Position numbers and translations under genes: made by a program
Assembly (NCBI RefSeq): GCF_019320115.1
Contig: NC_089591.1
Span: 59,137,702 to 59,201,701 of the forward strand
DNA: 64,000 nt
Source of the DNA: Miscanthus floridulus
Lineage: Eukaryota; Streptophyta; Magnoliopsida; Poales; Poaceae
Reading direction: 5' to 3'
In this document: positions 11,246-21,668 of the stretch, piece by piece
Numbering within the stretch: position 1 is the first letter of the stretch
How the letters are laid out: each line of letters begins with the position of its first letter
Notes under the pieces: generated by a model
What the model saw: only the letters and a program-made list of their open reading frames with translations
What the model was told of the DNA's origin: nothing
The model's database searches: none

Positions 11246-12470
11246 ATATTGATTATACCCACTCAATTCTGCTTCCTGCTATGACATTTTTTATTTAGTC
11301 TAAACTGAAATGAGGTACATAGATCATGGCATTCTTAAAAAAATTATTACTCCTTCAAATTAGTATGTTGTCCATATATGTCTTTACAGTATCACCGAGA
11401 CACCGAACATGTACCACTTGTTAAACATACGGGTACCGAGGATAGACACATCTAGCATGCAAATTTATAGATTTCTAGCAAAGTAGGCTAAAGTATTTTT
11501 GTTTTTTGTTTTTGTCAAGCAACCATTTGCTAAACATGGATGAGGACAAGTAGGAACTATATAGTTTCGAAAACCAATTGATTTGTTAGCATCATTTCCA
11601 GCATTTGTATCTTGATTTGATGTGTGTCAGGTAAACTCCTAGATTTAACTTGCATTGTATAGTTGCAGTGAATGTACATATTCCTTAATAGAACGAGGAT
11701 ATCTTTAAATGAAAATTCATTCGTGAAAAAAACATTGCAGATGATAGACGGGTAACTAGCTCAGAGTCATTGTCGCTTGCAATAATAATATATATTGTTG
11801 ATGGTGAATCTTACCACAGACACTCAAGTGGATATCTTATTCTACATTATATGTCTGCGTGGAATAGACCACACATATTTATACGGTAAGTATGACATAC
11901 TTTGTTTTAAGGTTTTGTAAGAGATTTTTCAAGACACATAGTATTACCCATGTGACAGGTATTAATATTTACATATATGCTCGAACATGTATACAAGATG
12001 GTATGGAGATGCGGTGGAACTTATTCGTGGATTTATTAGCGCACGAAAAAAATAGATATCGGAAATTTTTTCCTACCGATATAAAACATAATTTTAGCCG
12101 CATCATAGAAAGATCTATACAGTAGAGTTTGTGAGTCTGCGAGTCTGCGAGCCACGCTCTCCGTGACCGTGTTAATTTCACGAACTTTATTTTTTAAATT
12201 AAATGTCACTTTAACATCAGTATTTAATTTTACAGTATTGTTATCTTATCGTGCGATCTGTATATTTTTAGTACAAAAATTTAGTTGTCCTATAACAATG
12301 TACAGGTACAAACCTACTGTATATATAATACTAATGTTTAGTCATCACATGATGATGGGTGCATCCGTACAGGTTGCAGGTGGCGTGTTGGAAAACAAGA
12401 GTGATGCGAGACGGTCTACTTTGTGCTCTCCGAACGAGACGAAATGAAGACGGGACAATTACGTGACATT
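11246..12470. other. AT-rich intergenic DNA
   Basis: No gene, RNA or defined repeat recognised. Confidence 0.4.
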
Positions 12471-14394
12471 CAAATGACGGTCCTTTGCTGACGCACATTT
12501 ACTGTGCAGCATTTTATCAGAAGACACTTTGTTTCGGTGAAATTAGGTCATAGAACATCATGAACCGGTTGCAGCCTGTTGATGATTGAGAAAATTTCGT
12601 TCTAGACATCCGATGCCCTGAGCCACAGTTAGGTCCGCCCCTCTCCCTCTCACTGATGCACGGGCCTTACCTGCCATCTTCTTCTTTTTTCCTTTTCTCC
12701 TCTTCTCTTCTTCCATTGCTGAGCAGCAACCACCGCCGTCAACCAGCCCCAGCCACGCAGGCACACGGACGAGCTGGCGAGCTGCCGCAGCCGCAGCCAT
12801 GCGGGCGATCTGGCGAGCCTATGCCGTGACCACGAGCGCCACGTGCGAGCAGCCGCCCACGCTGCTGCTGCCGGCGATAGGAGCGCCGCGGTGTCCGTGG
12901 CAGGGCGCGTGCGGGCACGCGTGCTGGTGCTTGGCCGCGTCACAGCCGCTTAGGACAAGCAGGCAGGCAAGCGGACGCGGGCAGCGGCGGCGGCGTGAGC
13001 AACCGGGCCCGAGCAGTGGCGGCGCGTAGCAGGCAGCGGAGACGGCGGCCTGGACAGCAACGGCGCGCGGCAGCGAGCTGCAGCGGTGGCGCGCAGGAGG
13101 CAAGCAGCGGCAGCGGCGGCGGCGCGAGTAGCCGGGCCCAGGCAGCAACGGCGTGCAGCAGCGAGCTACAGCAACGACGTGAAAATGTCCTGCATGTTAG
13201 TCAACTAAATCCGATCGAGTGTTTATATACCTGGGATATTAGCTTTGCACCGTGGCCATGTTGAGGAGGATATGGGGCAGTTAATCTCGTCTGCTGATCC
13301 AGAGATGATCTGTTTGCGTGCATTGCTTTCTAATCTCTAGTGTATTTCTGATTTTTTTCCAACAGAAAAGGAGGTATTTGACGTAAGCATGATGTCATGC
13401 TGACATCACTCTACAGCAGCGGGACGGCCCCGCTTGCCCTGCGTTCGGCGTAGCGCCGCTACGCGGACGCGCGCCCGGAGGGGTCGCGCAGGGACCTGCA
13501 CAAAGCGCCTAGCCAGGCTCAGTACCCGGAGGACGCTGGAGATGCCAGCGGCATGGCACCCGGCGATAGCGTGCTTGGCCAGCCGTGGGGAAGACCCCGA
13601 TTTGAAACCGAGAGAAATCCTTGCGTCTTAGAGACTTAGACTCGAACGGCGATCTCGACGGCCACCGACGCTTAGACTCGAACAGCGATCTCGACGGCCG
13701 TCAACGGTTAGACTCAAACGTCGATCTCGATTGCCGCCGGCGGTCTCGACGGCCGTCGACGCTTAGACTCGAATGTCGATCTCGATGGCCGCTGACGCTT
13801 TGCCAGCTGGACGGATGGAGCCACGACGTCGCCGGAGAAGACCTGTCCGAACGTCGATCTCGATGGCCGCCGACGCTTTGCGAGCTGGACGGATGGAGCC
13901 ACGACGTCGCCGGAGAAGACCTGGAGAAGACCTGGCTGTGCGTCAGCAGAAGTTAGCTAGCCTGCCAATCCACATCGAGCATCAGCCGTGCCTCGTCGCC
14001 GGCCAATTACATTTTTCTCCACGCCGCCGCCATGGCCGAGCTGAGCAAGCTCGCAACCACTGCCGCGCGGCCACTGGTCAGCGGAAGAAGAAGGAGCCAG
14101 GGGCAAAAAAGACATAGGAGGCGCGGTCCCGGGCGTGGAGCCGCGGACGTCGGAGGCGCAGGCCCGGGCGCCGGGGCGTGGCTCCAGAGCAGGCCACCGG
14201 AGGCGCGGCCCACCGGAGGCGCGAGGCTGAGAAACGGGAGATAGGAAGAAAAAAGCGATAGAGACAATAATGTCATTTCACCGCTGTTTTTTCTGCTCAA
14301 CCGGCTACAACCGGTCCACGGTATCCTGTTGCCTAATTTCATCGAACTAAAATACTTCAAAGTGGGTATCCGTCAATAAAAGACCGTCACTTTG
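12471..14394. mobile_element. GC-rich element with about 130-bp terminal inverted repeats (Pack-MULE-like)
   Basis: The left end (from 12471, CAAATGACGGTCCTTTGCTGAC) matches the reverse complement of the right end (to 14394, CAAAGTGACGGTCTTTTATTGAC). Similarity continues for roughly 130 bp, through GAAATTAGG and ACCGGTTG motifs. Between the ends lie about 1.65 kb of very GC-rich sequence and a minisatellite. Long divergent inverted repeats around GC-rich cargo resemble Pack-MULEs. I found no transposase and no convincing 9-bp duplication, so the class is inferred. Its right end lies 35 bp before WAK pseudogene 1 and has replaced any upstream promoter. Confidence 0.5.
13628..13938. repeat. GC-rich minisatellite
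   Basis: Four imperfect units of about 36-54 bp based on TTAGACTCGAACGGCGATCT followed by CGACGGCC. They grade into two longer units that share GACGCTTTGC, AGCTGGACGGATGGAGCCAC and GACGTCGCCGGAGAAGACCT. Confidence 0.7.
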
Positions 14395-15303
14395 ATGTCC
14401 AACAAACCATTGTCGCAACGAAGACACGATAGAAGAGCCCAGCACGGGACAGGCTCGCTCGACCCTCCTGCCGCTTGTGGTGCTGTCTCTGGACGCGGCC
14501 GCGGTGGGCGGCTTGTGCCCGGCGAGCTGCGGCATGATTGACATCTCGTACCCTTTCGGTGTAGGTCCGGTATGCTCCCTGCAGGTGTTCAACCTCACCT
14601 GCGACTCCAACACGTACGGCAACCAGCTCCGGCTCGGCAGCCCCAACGTCAGCGTGGACTACATGACGGTGTCCGCGCGCGGCTCCATCACCGCGCTCGC
14701 CGCCCACGTGATGCGGTCCGTGAGCATGCCCTCCGCCGCCGCCGCCTACTCCGCCTCGTGGGAGGGCCCCGGCAGGCCGTTCGCCATCTCCGGCTCGTCG
14801 AACATGTCGCTGTTCGTTGTCGGCTGTGGCATCGCGGCCGCGCTGCTGGACAGCGGCCACCGGAGCCGCGGTCGGGAACTGCTCCGTGATCTGCGCCGGG
14901 GAGCAGGTCATGGAGAGGCTGCCGGACGGGCTCTGTGCCGGCGTGGGATGCTGCCGCATCGACGTGCGTGTGCCCCTCAGGGCGTTCGTCCTCAACCTCT
15001 CGCGCACGGGCGAGGGTGTCATCAGAGACAGGGTGACGTTCCTGGTCACTGGCCGAGACGGGTACACGTTTCCGGGCGATCGACCTGGAGCAAGGCATTG
15101 ATGCAGGTGAGGTCGCCCCAGCTCTGCTGGACTGGGCCATCCCTGACCGCCCGAATTGCGCACTGGCTGTGACGAACAGGGCTAGGCTATGCCTGTGTCA
15201 GTAACAACAGCGAGTGCCAGGACTCACCGATTGGTGGCTACGTTTGCCACTGCTCCCAGGGTTTCTTCGGCAACGCCTACGTCGTCGATGGCTGCGTACC
15301 AAA

Positions 15304-15451
15304 CCAAGGTAATCCTCCTCTCCGTGACTCCATCTATGCCTCTTCTCGCCACTCGAATGTCTTGCCAATTGCTATTGAGCAACAAGGTAATCCTCCTCTC
15401 CATCTATGCCTCTTCTCGCCACTCGAATGTGTTGCCAATTGCTATTGAGCA
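15304..15451 (+). repeat. Tandem duplication spanning the exon 1 splice donor of WAK pseudogene 1
   Basis: A 79-bp unit starting CAAGGTAATCCTCC at 15304 is repeated from 15383 with an internal deletion of about 10 bp. Each copy carries the exon-end/donor sequence CAAG|GTAATC (boundaries after 15307 and 15386). Confidence 0.8.
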
Positions 15452-15595
15452 TGGTCGTCTAAATTGCTTCTGCACCTCAAACAGTTTATGGTTCAAGACA
15501 GCCGAAGGCGAATTGTCCGACTAGGTGCGGGAACGTGAATATCCCATTCCCCTTTGGCATGGAGCTGGGCTGCTTCACAAGGATACATCGTACAT

Positions 15596-16026
15596 TGTTA
15601 GGTTGATGTGCACCAAGTCGGCCCAACGGTCAACTTGAGCTCTGATCCGCGTTCTGATCGGGGGGCGCCCAACCAAATCATAGTTGGTGGGCCCCCGTCG
15701 CACTGCTCTATATAAAGAAGTGGAAGCCGGCGGCTCACGGTACGAGATTCACCGGTTTTGCCAAAGCACCCCACCGACAAACCCTAACCTATCTAAGGGA
15801 GCGCACCCGCCGCCACTCTCCGGACCTCACCGCGCCGCCACCGACCTAGGCTGCACTGACACCGTCACCATGGCGAGCTCCTCCGCCAAGCCCACCTATG
15901 GTCAGCTACCTCTGCACCCCTCGTTCTCTCTCTAGTTCATGTTCTAGATCGGATCTAGGCTTGTTTATCCCAAATTGAAAAGGAATCATTCGCTAGAACT
16001 ACTCTAGACGATCCTAAGAACTAACA
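15596..16026 (+). mobile_element. Solo LTR inserted in WAK pseudogene 1 exon 2
   Basis: A 431-bp insertion with inverted ends TGTTAG...CTAACA, flanked by TACAT on both sides (15591-15595 and 16027-16031). It has a TATA-like box, CTATATAAAG, near 15707. The WAK reading frame breaks at the left junction and resumes at the right with LYLACNPGP, aligned to WAK 2. The strand is taken from the TATA box. The left junction has a few extra bases (GGATACATCG before TACAT), so the exact pre-insertion site is uncertain. Confidence 0.75.
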
Positions 16027-18151
16027 TACATCTCTACCTGGCGTGTAACCCGGGGCCAACTCCTCCCATCCTCCAGATGACTGAGCATTCGGCGGTCACT
16101 GACATTTCCATTGACCAAGGCATCTTGAGAATTCAGAAGCTCTCTGAACCAGGCGGTTTCCTGGACGGTCGGGACAGCACGTTCTACGCCTTCTCCGGAG
16201 AGTCTGGTGTGGTGAAGTGGGCTGTGGATAACTTGACTTGCGAAGATGCAATGACGAACAGGGACCAGTACATGTGTGTCAGCACTCATAGCGAGTGCAT
16301 AGAAGTCACGGACAACAGGACGAGCAGGCATGTGGGGTACAGATGTAGATGCTCCTCTGGTTTCGAAGGGAATCCTTATATTGAAGATGGATGCACAGGT
16401 AAGTTTCAGGAATGCTTAATTGTCATTGCCATGTTCCTGGATAGTTATCTACTTTCTCTGTCTCATGGTACGACGTGCAATCTGCAGATATTGACGAGTG
16501 CTTGCAGCCAGATAAATACATTTGCCATGGAGTCTGCCGGAATAGCCTTGGAAGCTTTTCTTGCACTTAGTGTCCGCATGGAACAGAGTTCGACACTGCT
16601 GCAAGAACGTGTAAAGCATCCAGCACTATTTTAGGTAAGCCGTCTTGAGCAAATTCAGGTCGCTGTTGATCACCGGATTCACTTTTTTTAGCACTTCTCC
16701 CATATTTCAAGCACCTGATTTTTTTTGTTGTTGTTCAAGCAATAGGTAATTTTGTCATTGTTTAACTATAGAAAAAAATGTGAAATGTCTCCTATGAGTT
16801 GTTCTTTTAATTGTATTAGTTGGTTGTATAAGATTATTGCCTAAAATCATCTCAAAATTGGGACAAATATACAACTCTTCTTTTTTTTACTGTAAACGAC
16901 ATATGCTCACAAGTCCGCAACCAATGCAGGTATCACCATTGGAATCAGTTCTGGTGGTGGCCTTCTATTTCTTGCAGCAATCGCTGTTATTCTCAACCGA
17001 AGATGGAAGAAAGGAGTCCAAAACCGGCTCCGGAGGCGGTACTTCCGCAAGAACAAAGGCATTCTCCTTGAGCAGCTCATCTCCTCTGACCAGAACGCGA
17101 GCGACAGCACAAAGATATTCTCCCTGGCCGAGCTAGAAAAGGCAACGAATAACTTCGATCAAGCCCGTGTGGTTGGCCGCGGCGGCCATGGTACGGTCTA
17201 CAAAGGCATCCTAATGGATCAGCGCGTCGTCGCCTATCAAGAGGTCGAAGCTGGTGGCTAACGTAGAGATAGACGAGTTCATCCACGAGGTCGCAATCCT
17301 CTCGCAGATCAACCACAGAAACGTGGTGAAGCTCCACGGGTGCTGCCTTGAGTCCGAGGTTCCTCTGCTCGTCTACGAGTTCATCTCCAACGGCACACTG
17401 TATGAACTTCTGCACGGTCAGCGAAACAATGGGAGTCTGTTGCCACTGTCATGGGAGGAACGCCTAAGGATCGCCACCGAGGTTGCCGGCGCGCTCACGT
17501 ACCTGCACTCGGCGGCTTCCATGTCGGTACTTCACAGAGATGTCAAGTCCATGAACGTGCTCCTGAACGACAGCTACACTGCAAAGGTGTCAGACTTTGG
17601 CGCGTCGAGGTTGATCCCGATCGATCAGACGCACCTGGTCACCGCCGTGCAGGGCACCTTCGGCTACCTGGACCCGGAGTATTATCATACAGGCCAGTTA
17701 ACTGACAAGAGCGATGTCTACAGCTTCGGAGTGATACTTGCTGAGCTCCTGACGAGAAAGAAGCCGATTATCGAGAAGGAGAATGGCGAGAAGCAGAACC
17801 TGTCAAACTACTTATGCGCGGCAAAGGAGAAACCTCTTGAGGACATAGTGGATGATCAGGTTTTGGAGGAAGCGAGCAAGGAAGCAATCATGTGCTTTGC
17901 TCGCCTGGCGCAGCAGTGTCTGGATCTGAGAAGAGAGGCGAGGCCAACCGAAGGACGTGGAGGTGAGGCTGCAGCTCCTCAAGGGACGCACTGCTACTCC
18001 GAGAACGAGAGGAGACAGCGAGTTTCGTCCTCCCTGTGAAACAGGGCGAGGCGATAGGCGTCCGGGCGTGGTTCCGGTGACTGGTCAGGACGGGACGCGT
18101 CAGTACAGCCTAGAGCAGGAGTTTGCATCGCTCCTGCGCATACCACGCTAG

Positions 18152-18393
18152 GGCCTTGTTTAGTTTGCTTCAAAGTTCCAAGTTTTTTTACTCTCTCTCC
18201 ATCACATCAATTTTTGGACGCTTGCATGGAGTATTAAATGTAGGTAAAAAAAATAACTAATTGCACAGTTTAGTTGGAAATCACGAGATGAATCTTTTAA
18301 GCTTAGTTGGTCCACAATTGGACAATATTTACCAAATAAGACGAAAGTGCTACTATTCATCGGGTTGATATTTTCTTCCATCTAAACAAGGCC
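18152..18393. mobile_element. Tourist-like MITE at the WAK pseudogene 1 stop codon
   Basis: Ends are GGCCTTGTTTAG and CTAAACAAGGCC, an abundant grass MITE family. The 242-bp element is flanked by TAG on both sides (18149-18151 and 18394-18396). The left TAG is the stop codon. A related empty site is present near 38834. Confidence 0.85.
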
Positions 18394-19225
18394 TAGGTTG
18401 AAGTCATCGTTGTGCTGTTGAGAGTATTCTGGTGCCTCTGCTGCTCTGGGCTGTCATTTCTGTATGTAGAGCAAAAACCTAAGCAGGACTACAGATTACA
18501 GAAGGAAGCATGTGAGCCTGTCAGGAAAATGTTCAGATGCTGCTGTTACAGCTCGATTGGAAATCCTGAAGTTTACAAATGCAGGTCCAATAAATCCAGT
18601 TTGAAGGTGAAGCAATCTAGTCCATTCACCTAATCATGCATGACCCAGGACACCAGGTCATCGGCGAATTTTTTTTATTTTTAACATATTTTTTAAACTA
18701 TTTTTAAAACTGACACTATTTTTTTTTCAAAACTAACACTTTTCGTCATATCTATTTCCCTGACGTGGCGAAACTCCTATGCTACGCCATGCATTGTGGC
18801 ATGGCAAGGCTGCTAACGTGACACCGACCAGAACCGCTGACCAGTGATGTGGCTGGGTCTACCCCGCCGCGGATCTGGCCAAGCCGCTGTCCTTTTTAAA
18901 AAGAAGTGCCGCTGTTCATTTTCAGCTTTCCACCCAAGCACATGAACACATGGCTAGAGGTAGGGCCGGGGACTGGCGGGTTGGACTTGGGACAAGACGG
19001 GACGAACTGCAGAAAAGCTGGCCTGCAGGTCACGTGGGTGGACACCGTCAGTCCGCCGGGAGTCCGGGACAGACTGGACATGTCCTGTGCCACATGGTTG
19101 TTGCGAGGAACTAATTTTTTACAATTTGATTTTTTTAAGAAAATTTACATTTAGCCCTCAGAGACTTAAACTTATCTTTGACCCTAAGGGTCGACGTCAG
19201 TAATCATGGCGCCGAGGTAACATGT
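18394..19225. other. WAK 1 3' flank passing into MuDR-like repeat DNA
   Basis: 18397-18640 resembles 38838-38960 (the GTTGAAG...TTGAGAGTATT tract), so it is ancestral WAK 3' flank. From about 18660 the DNA is repetitive and unassigned. The last 30 bp (GGCGCCGAGG) match motifs continuing at 30520, the other side of the LTR retrotransposon inserted here. Confidence 0.45.
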
Positions 19226-20204
19226 CTTGGTGAAAGTGCATCTAGCCCTTTAGTGAGTTTTGGATGATTGAATGACAACATGATTAAAGGACTAACCCGT
19301 TTGCTAAGTGTGAACAGGTAATAGGTTATCTCACAGGCACTTAATGAAAGCCAAAATGATGTGTTGTTGTATAAACAATCTAGTTCAAGCACAAGACAAC
19401 AATGCAAATGGAATTCATGCTAAGGCTTATTTATTGTGGGATTTCCATGTTCTATGTGAAAGCAAGCTCATGATTATTAGTTAATGAGACATAAGAGATT
19501 GCATATGAAATGGTCTCATATTTGAAGCTTGCTAAATTAAAATGAAAAAGATAACAATACATATGAAAGGATGATTCAACACAAGATGTGACTTGATGGC
19601 TTGAGATGGTGAAGATAGCAAGGAAAGGCTTCGAGGTACTACGCAAGGGTGAAGGGCAAGCGACGGCTTGGCGGCCGAAGAACCTAGCTAGGGTGAAGAA
19701 GAAAGTACTTGCATTTAGTTGAGGTACTACTCAAGCTAAGATGGTCATATTGATGTGAAGGATCAAATCTATAATGAAGTATTTGATGGAAGTGACTTGA
19801 TACATTTGGGATTATTCAAACTGGATGAATGGAATCAAGTCACATGCTCGAGATGGCTATGCTCAAGTAAAAAGATCAACATCAACATGTTAGCACCCTT
19901 ACTTGATGAAGATTGGAAGGGACGGCATCAATTCAAAAAAAACAACTCAAGTGGTACAAATTCATATTTCCGTTTATCTTGAGTTTAATAGGTATGCCGT
20001 TCTATTAAGAGGGATGCATCATGTTGATAGATAATGTTTCATAAGTGCTCAAGCCAACCCATGTGAGTTTTGAGTATTTGAGCGACAAAAGTGCTAACTG
20101 ATTTCTTGCTGGTCTGGCAATACCGGACGTGTCCGGTATTCATACCGGACGTGTCTGGTATTTGTCCAGCAGCTGTAAAACTGTTGTTCTCGGTTGGTTC
20201 GTCG

Positions 20205-20582
20205 GGAGTTCCGACGTAGGTCGGGAGTTCCGACGGTCGGGAGTCCCGGCATGGGTTGGGAGTTCCGACGTCTCGCACTTCAACTGACTTGGAGGGTTCT
20301 CTGTCCTGGTCATACCGGACGTGTCCGGTATTCATACCGGACGTGTCCGGTATGGATGACCAGAAGCCAACGGCTAGTTTTCAAAAGCCGTGAGGGTTGG
20401 GAGTTCCGACGTAAGTCGGGAGTTCCGACGGTCGGGAGTTCCGACATGTGTCGGGAGTTCTGACACCTCACTAACTTTAACTCAGTTACATGTTTTTCAA
20501 ATTTACTGAGGGTCGGGGGTTCCGACTTGTGTCGGGAGTTCCGACGGTCGGAAGTCCCGACATTCTTCGGGAGTTCCGACGC
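20205..20582. repeat. Cluster of GTCGGGAGTTCCGAC short inverted repeats
   Basis: About a dozen copies of GTCGGGAGTTCCGAC or one- to two-base variants (arms GTCGG/CCGAC) between palindrome pairs. The cluster recurs at about 29127-29485 in the 3' LTR with several C-to-T or G-to-A changes. Confidence 0.8.
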
Positions 20583-20628
20583 CTCACAACATCGCTGTAA
20601 CTTAGTTACCGTTGGCGCAGTGTGAGTC

Positions 20629-20720
20629 ATACCGGACGTGTCCGGTATGCATACCGGACGTGTCCGGTATTGCAACGGCTATAAAACGGCTAGTTTTTCA
20701 AGGGGGCTATAAATACCCCC
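20629..20720 (+). promoter_or_regulatory. Element A LTR core promoter: palindrome pair plus TATA
   Basis: Palindromes ATACCGGACGTGTCCGGTAT at 20629-20648 and 20651-20670 are followed after exactly 9 nt by TATAAAA (20680-20686). A second box, CTATAAATAC, lies at 20707-20716. This is the expected U3 promoter position. The 3' LTR has the same layout at 29533-29590. Confidence 0.6.
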
Positions 20721-21668
20721 AAGCCTCCACCTTTGGAGGCTGCTGATTCTGCTGAGATAGACACACGTTTTTGAGCCTTGCCAACTCTCCTAAACCCTCT
20801 CTTAGTGAGTGTGTGATCCAAATTGCAAAATCAATTTATGGGTTGAGAAAGAATTTGAAAAAGAGAGCAAGCCACCACTTGAGCACTTGTGCATATTGTC
20901 AATCTCGTGATTCGCATTTGTTACTCTTGGACTCTTCGGTCCTAGACGGCTAGGCGTCGCCGGAGAGCAACCGAGAGATTGTGGTTGCTTCGGAAAGTTT
21001 GTAACGGTCGATTCCGCCGCCTCGGAATCATTTAGTGGAAGGAGGAAAAGGAGTTGGAAAAGACTCCGGCTAGAGTGACCTTCGTGGTACCCTCTAGGGC
21101 TGACCTTCGCTGGGTCGCCCGCAGCCCCCTCAACGGAGAGTAGGACTCGAACGAGTCCGAACTTCGGTAAAACAAATATCGTGTCTTAATTCGTATTTCA
21201 TTTGATATTTGTGTTGCTCTAGCTATGCTGCAGGTTCTCTGTGTACATTGTCATCTCCATTAGGTGCCTGCAGTTTGGTTTGAAGATAAAAATCGAAAGG
21301 AGCAAGTTCGGGGCTGATCTGCAGAAATCGTGTATACCGGACACGTCCGGTATTCATACCGGACACGTCCGGTATTTCCTGCCTACACAAAAAATATTTA
21401 TTCTCTGTTCTAACTTGGTGTTGCAGGGTTGTAGCTTCTAGATATATTCTTTATACCTTGTTTACTTTGTGGCTAACTTGTGAGGGGTGGTAGTTCTCTT
21501 GATTTGGAGTTTCCATTTTGGAAACTCTCCTTTCTAATTATTTCCGCATTTAAAGGTGTTAATTTTCAGAAACGCCTATTCACCCCCCCCTCTAGGCGGC
21601 ATCCTAGGTCCTTTCAATTGGTATCGGAGCAAGGTTTTCACCTAAAGCTTCACCGCCGTGAGAAAAGG

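Larger units (their letters stand above)
14429..18151 (+). pseudogene. Wall-associated receptor kinase (WAK) pseudogene 1
   Basis: WAKs are plasma-membrane kinases that bind cell-wall pectin. Exons: 14429-15307 (signal-like LLPLVVLSL, galacturonan-binding Cys motif CPASCGMIDISYPFG), 15485-16398 (second Cys-rich wall domain), 16488-16634 (EGF-Ca domain DIDECLQPD) and 16930-18151 (TM segment, then kinase). Kinase motifs: [13 protein letters not shown] loop, [12 protein letters not shown] catalytic loop, [26 protein letters not shown]. Defects: the expected start reads ATA (14429), +1 shifts near 14855, 15074, 15181 and 17236, a net shift near 17950, a 431-bp solo LTR in exon 2, and TAG at 16568-16570 in the EGF exon. 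The C-terminus QYSLEQEF matches WAK 2. Number and kind of lesions make it a pseudogene even if some shifts are sequencing errors. Confidence 0.88.
19231..21616 (+). repeat. 5' LTR of element A
   Basis: Contains four palindrome pairs (20120-20161, 20312-20353, 20629-20670, 21334-21375), a cluster of GTCGGGAGTTCCGAC repeats at about 20205-20580, and two TATA-like boxes (20680 and 20708). Confidence 0.9.

Noticed and set aside
12650..13264. Several Ala/Arg-rich frames
   Set aside because: Low-complexity GC-rich DNA inside the inverted-repeat element; frames on both strands, no motif.
14387..15163. 258-codon minus-strand frame opposite WAK pseudogene 1
   Set aside because: Shadow of the GC-rich WAK exon; the plus strand carries clear family motifs.
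20194..20675. Open frames reading TGHVRY, RTRPV or SELPTVGTPD repeats
   Set aside because: These are translations of the palindrome and GTCGGGAGTTCCGAC arrays, present in both LTRs; not proteins.
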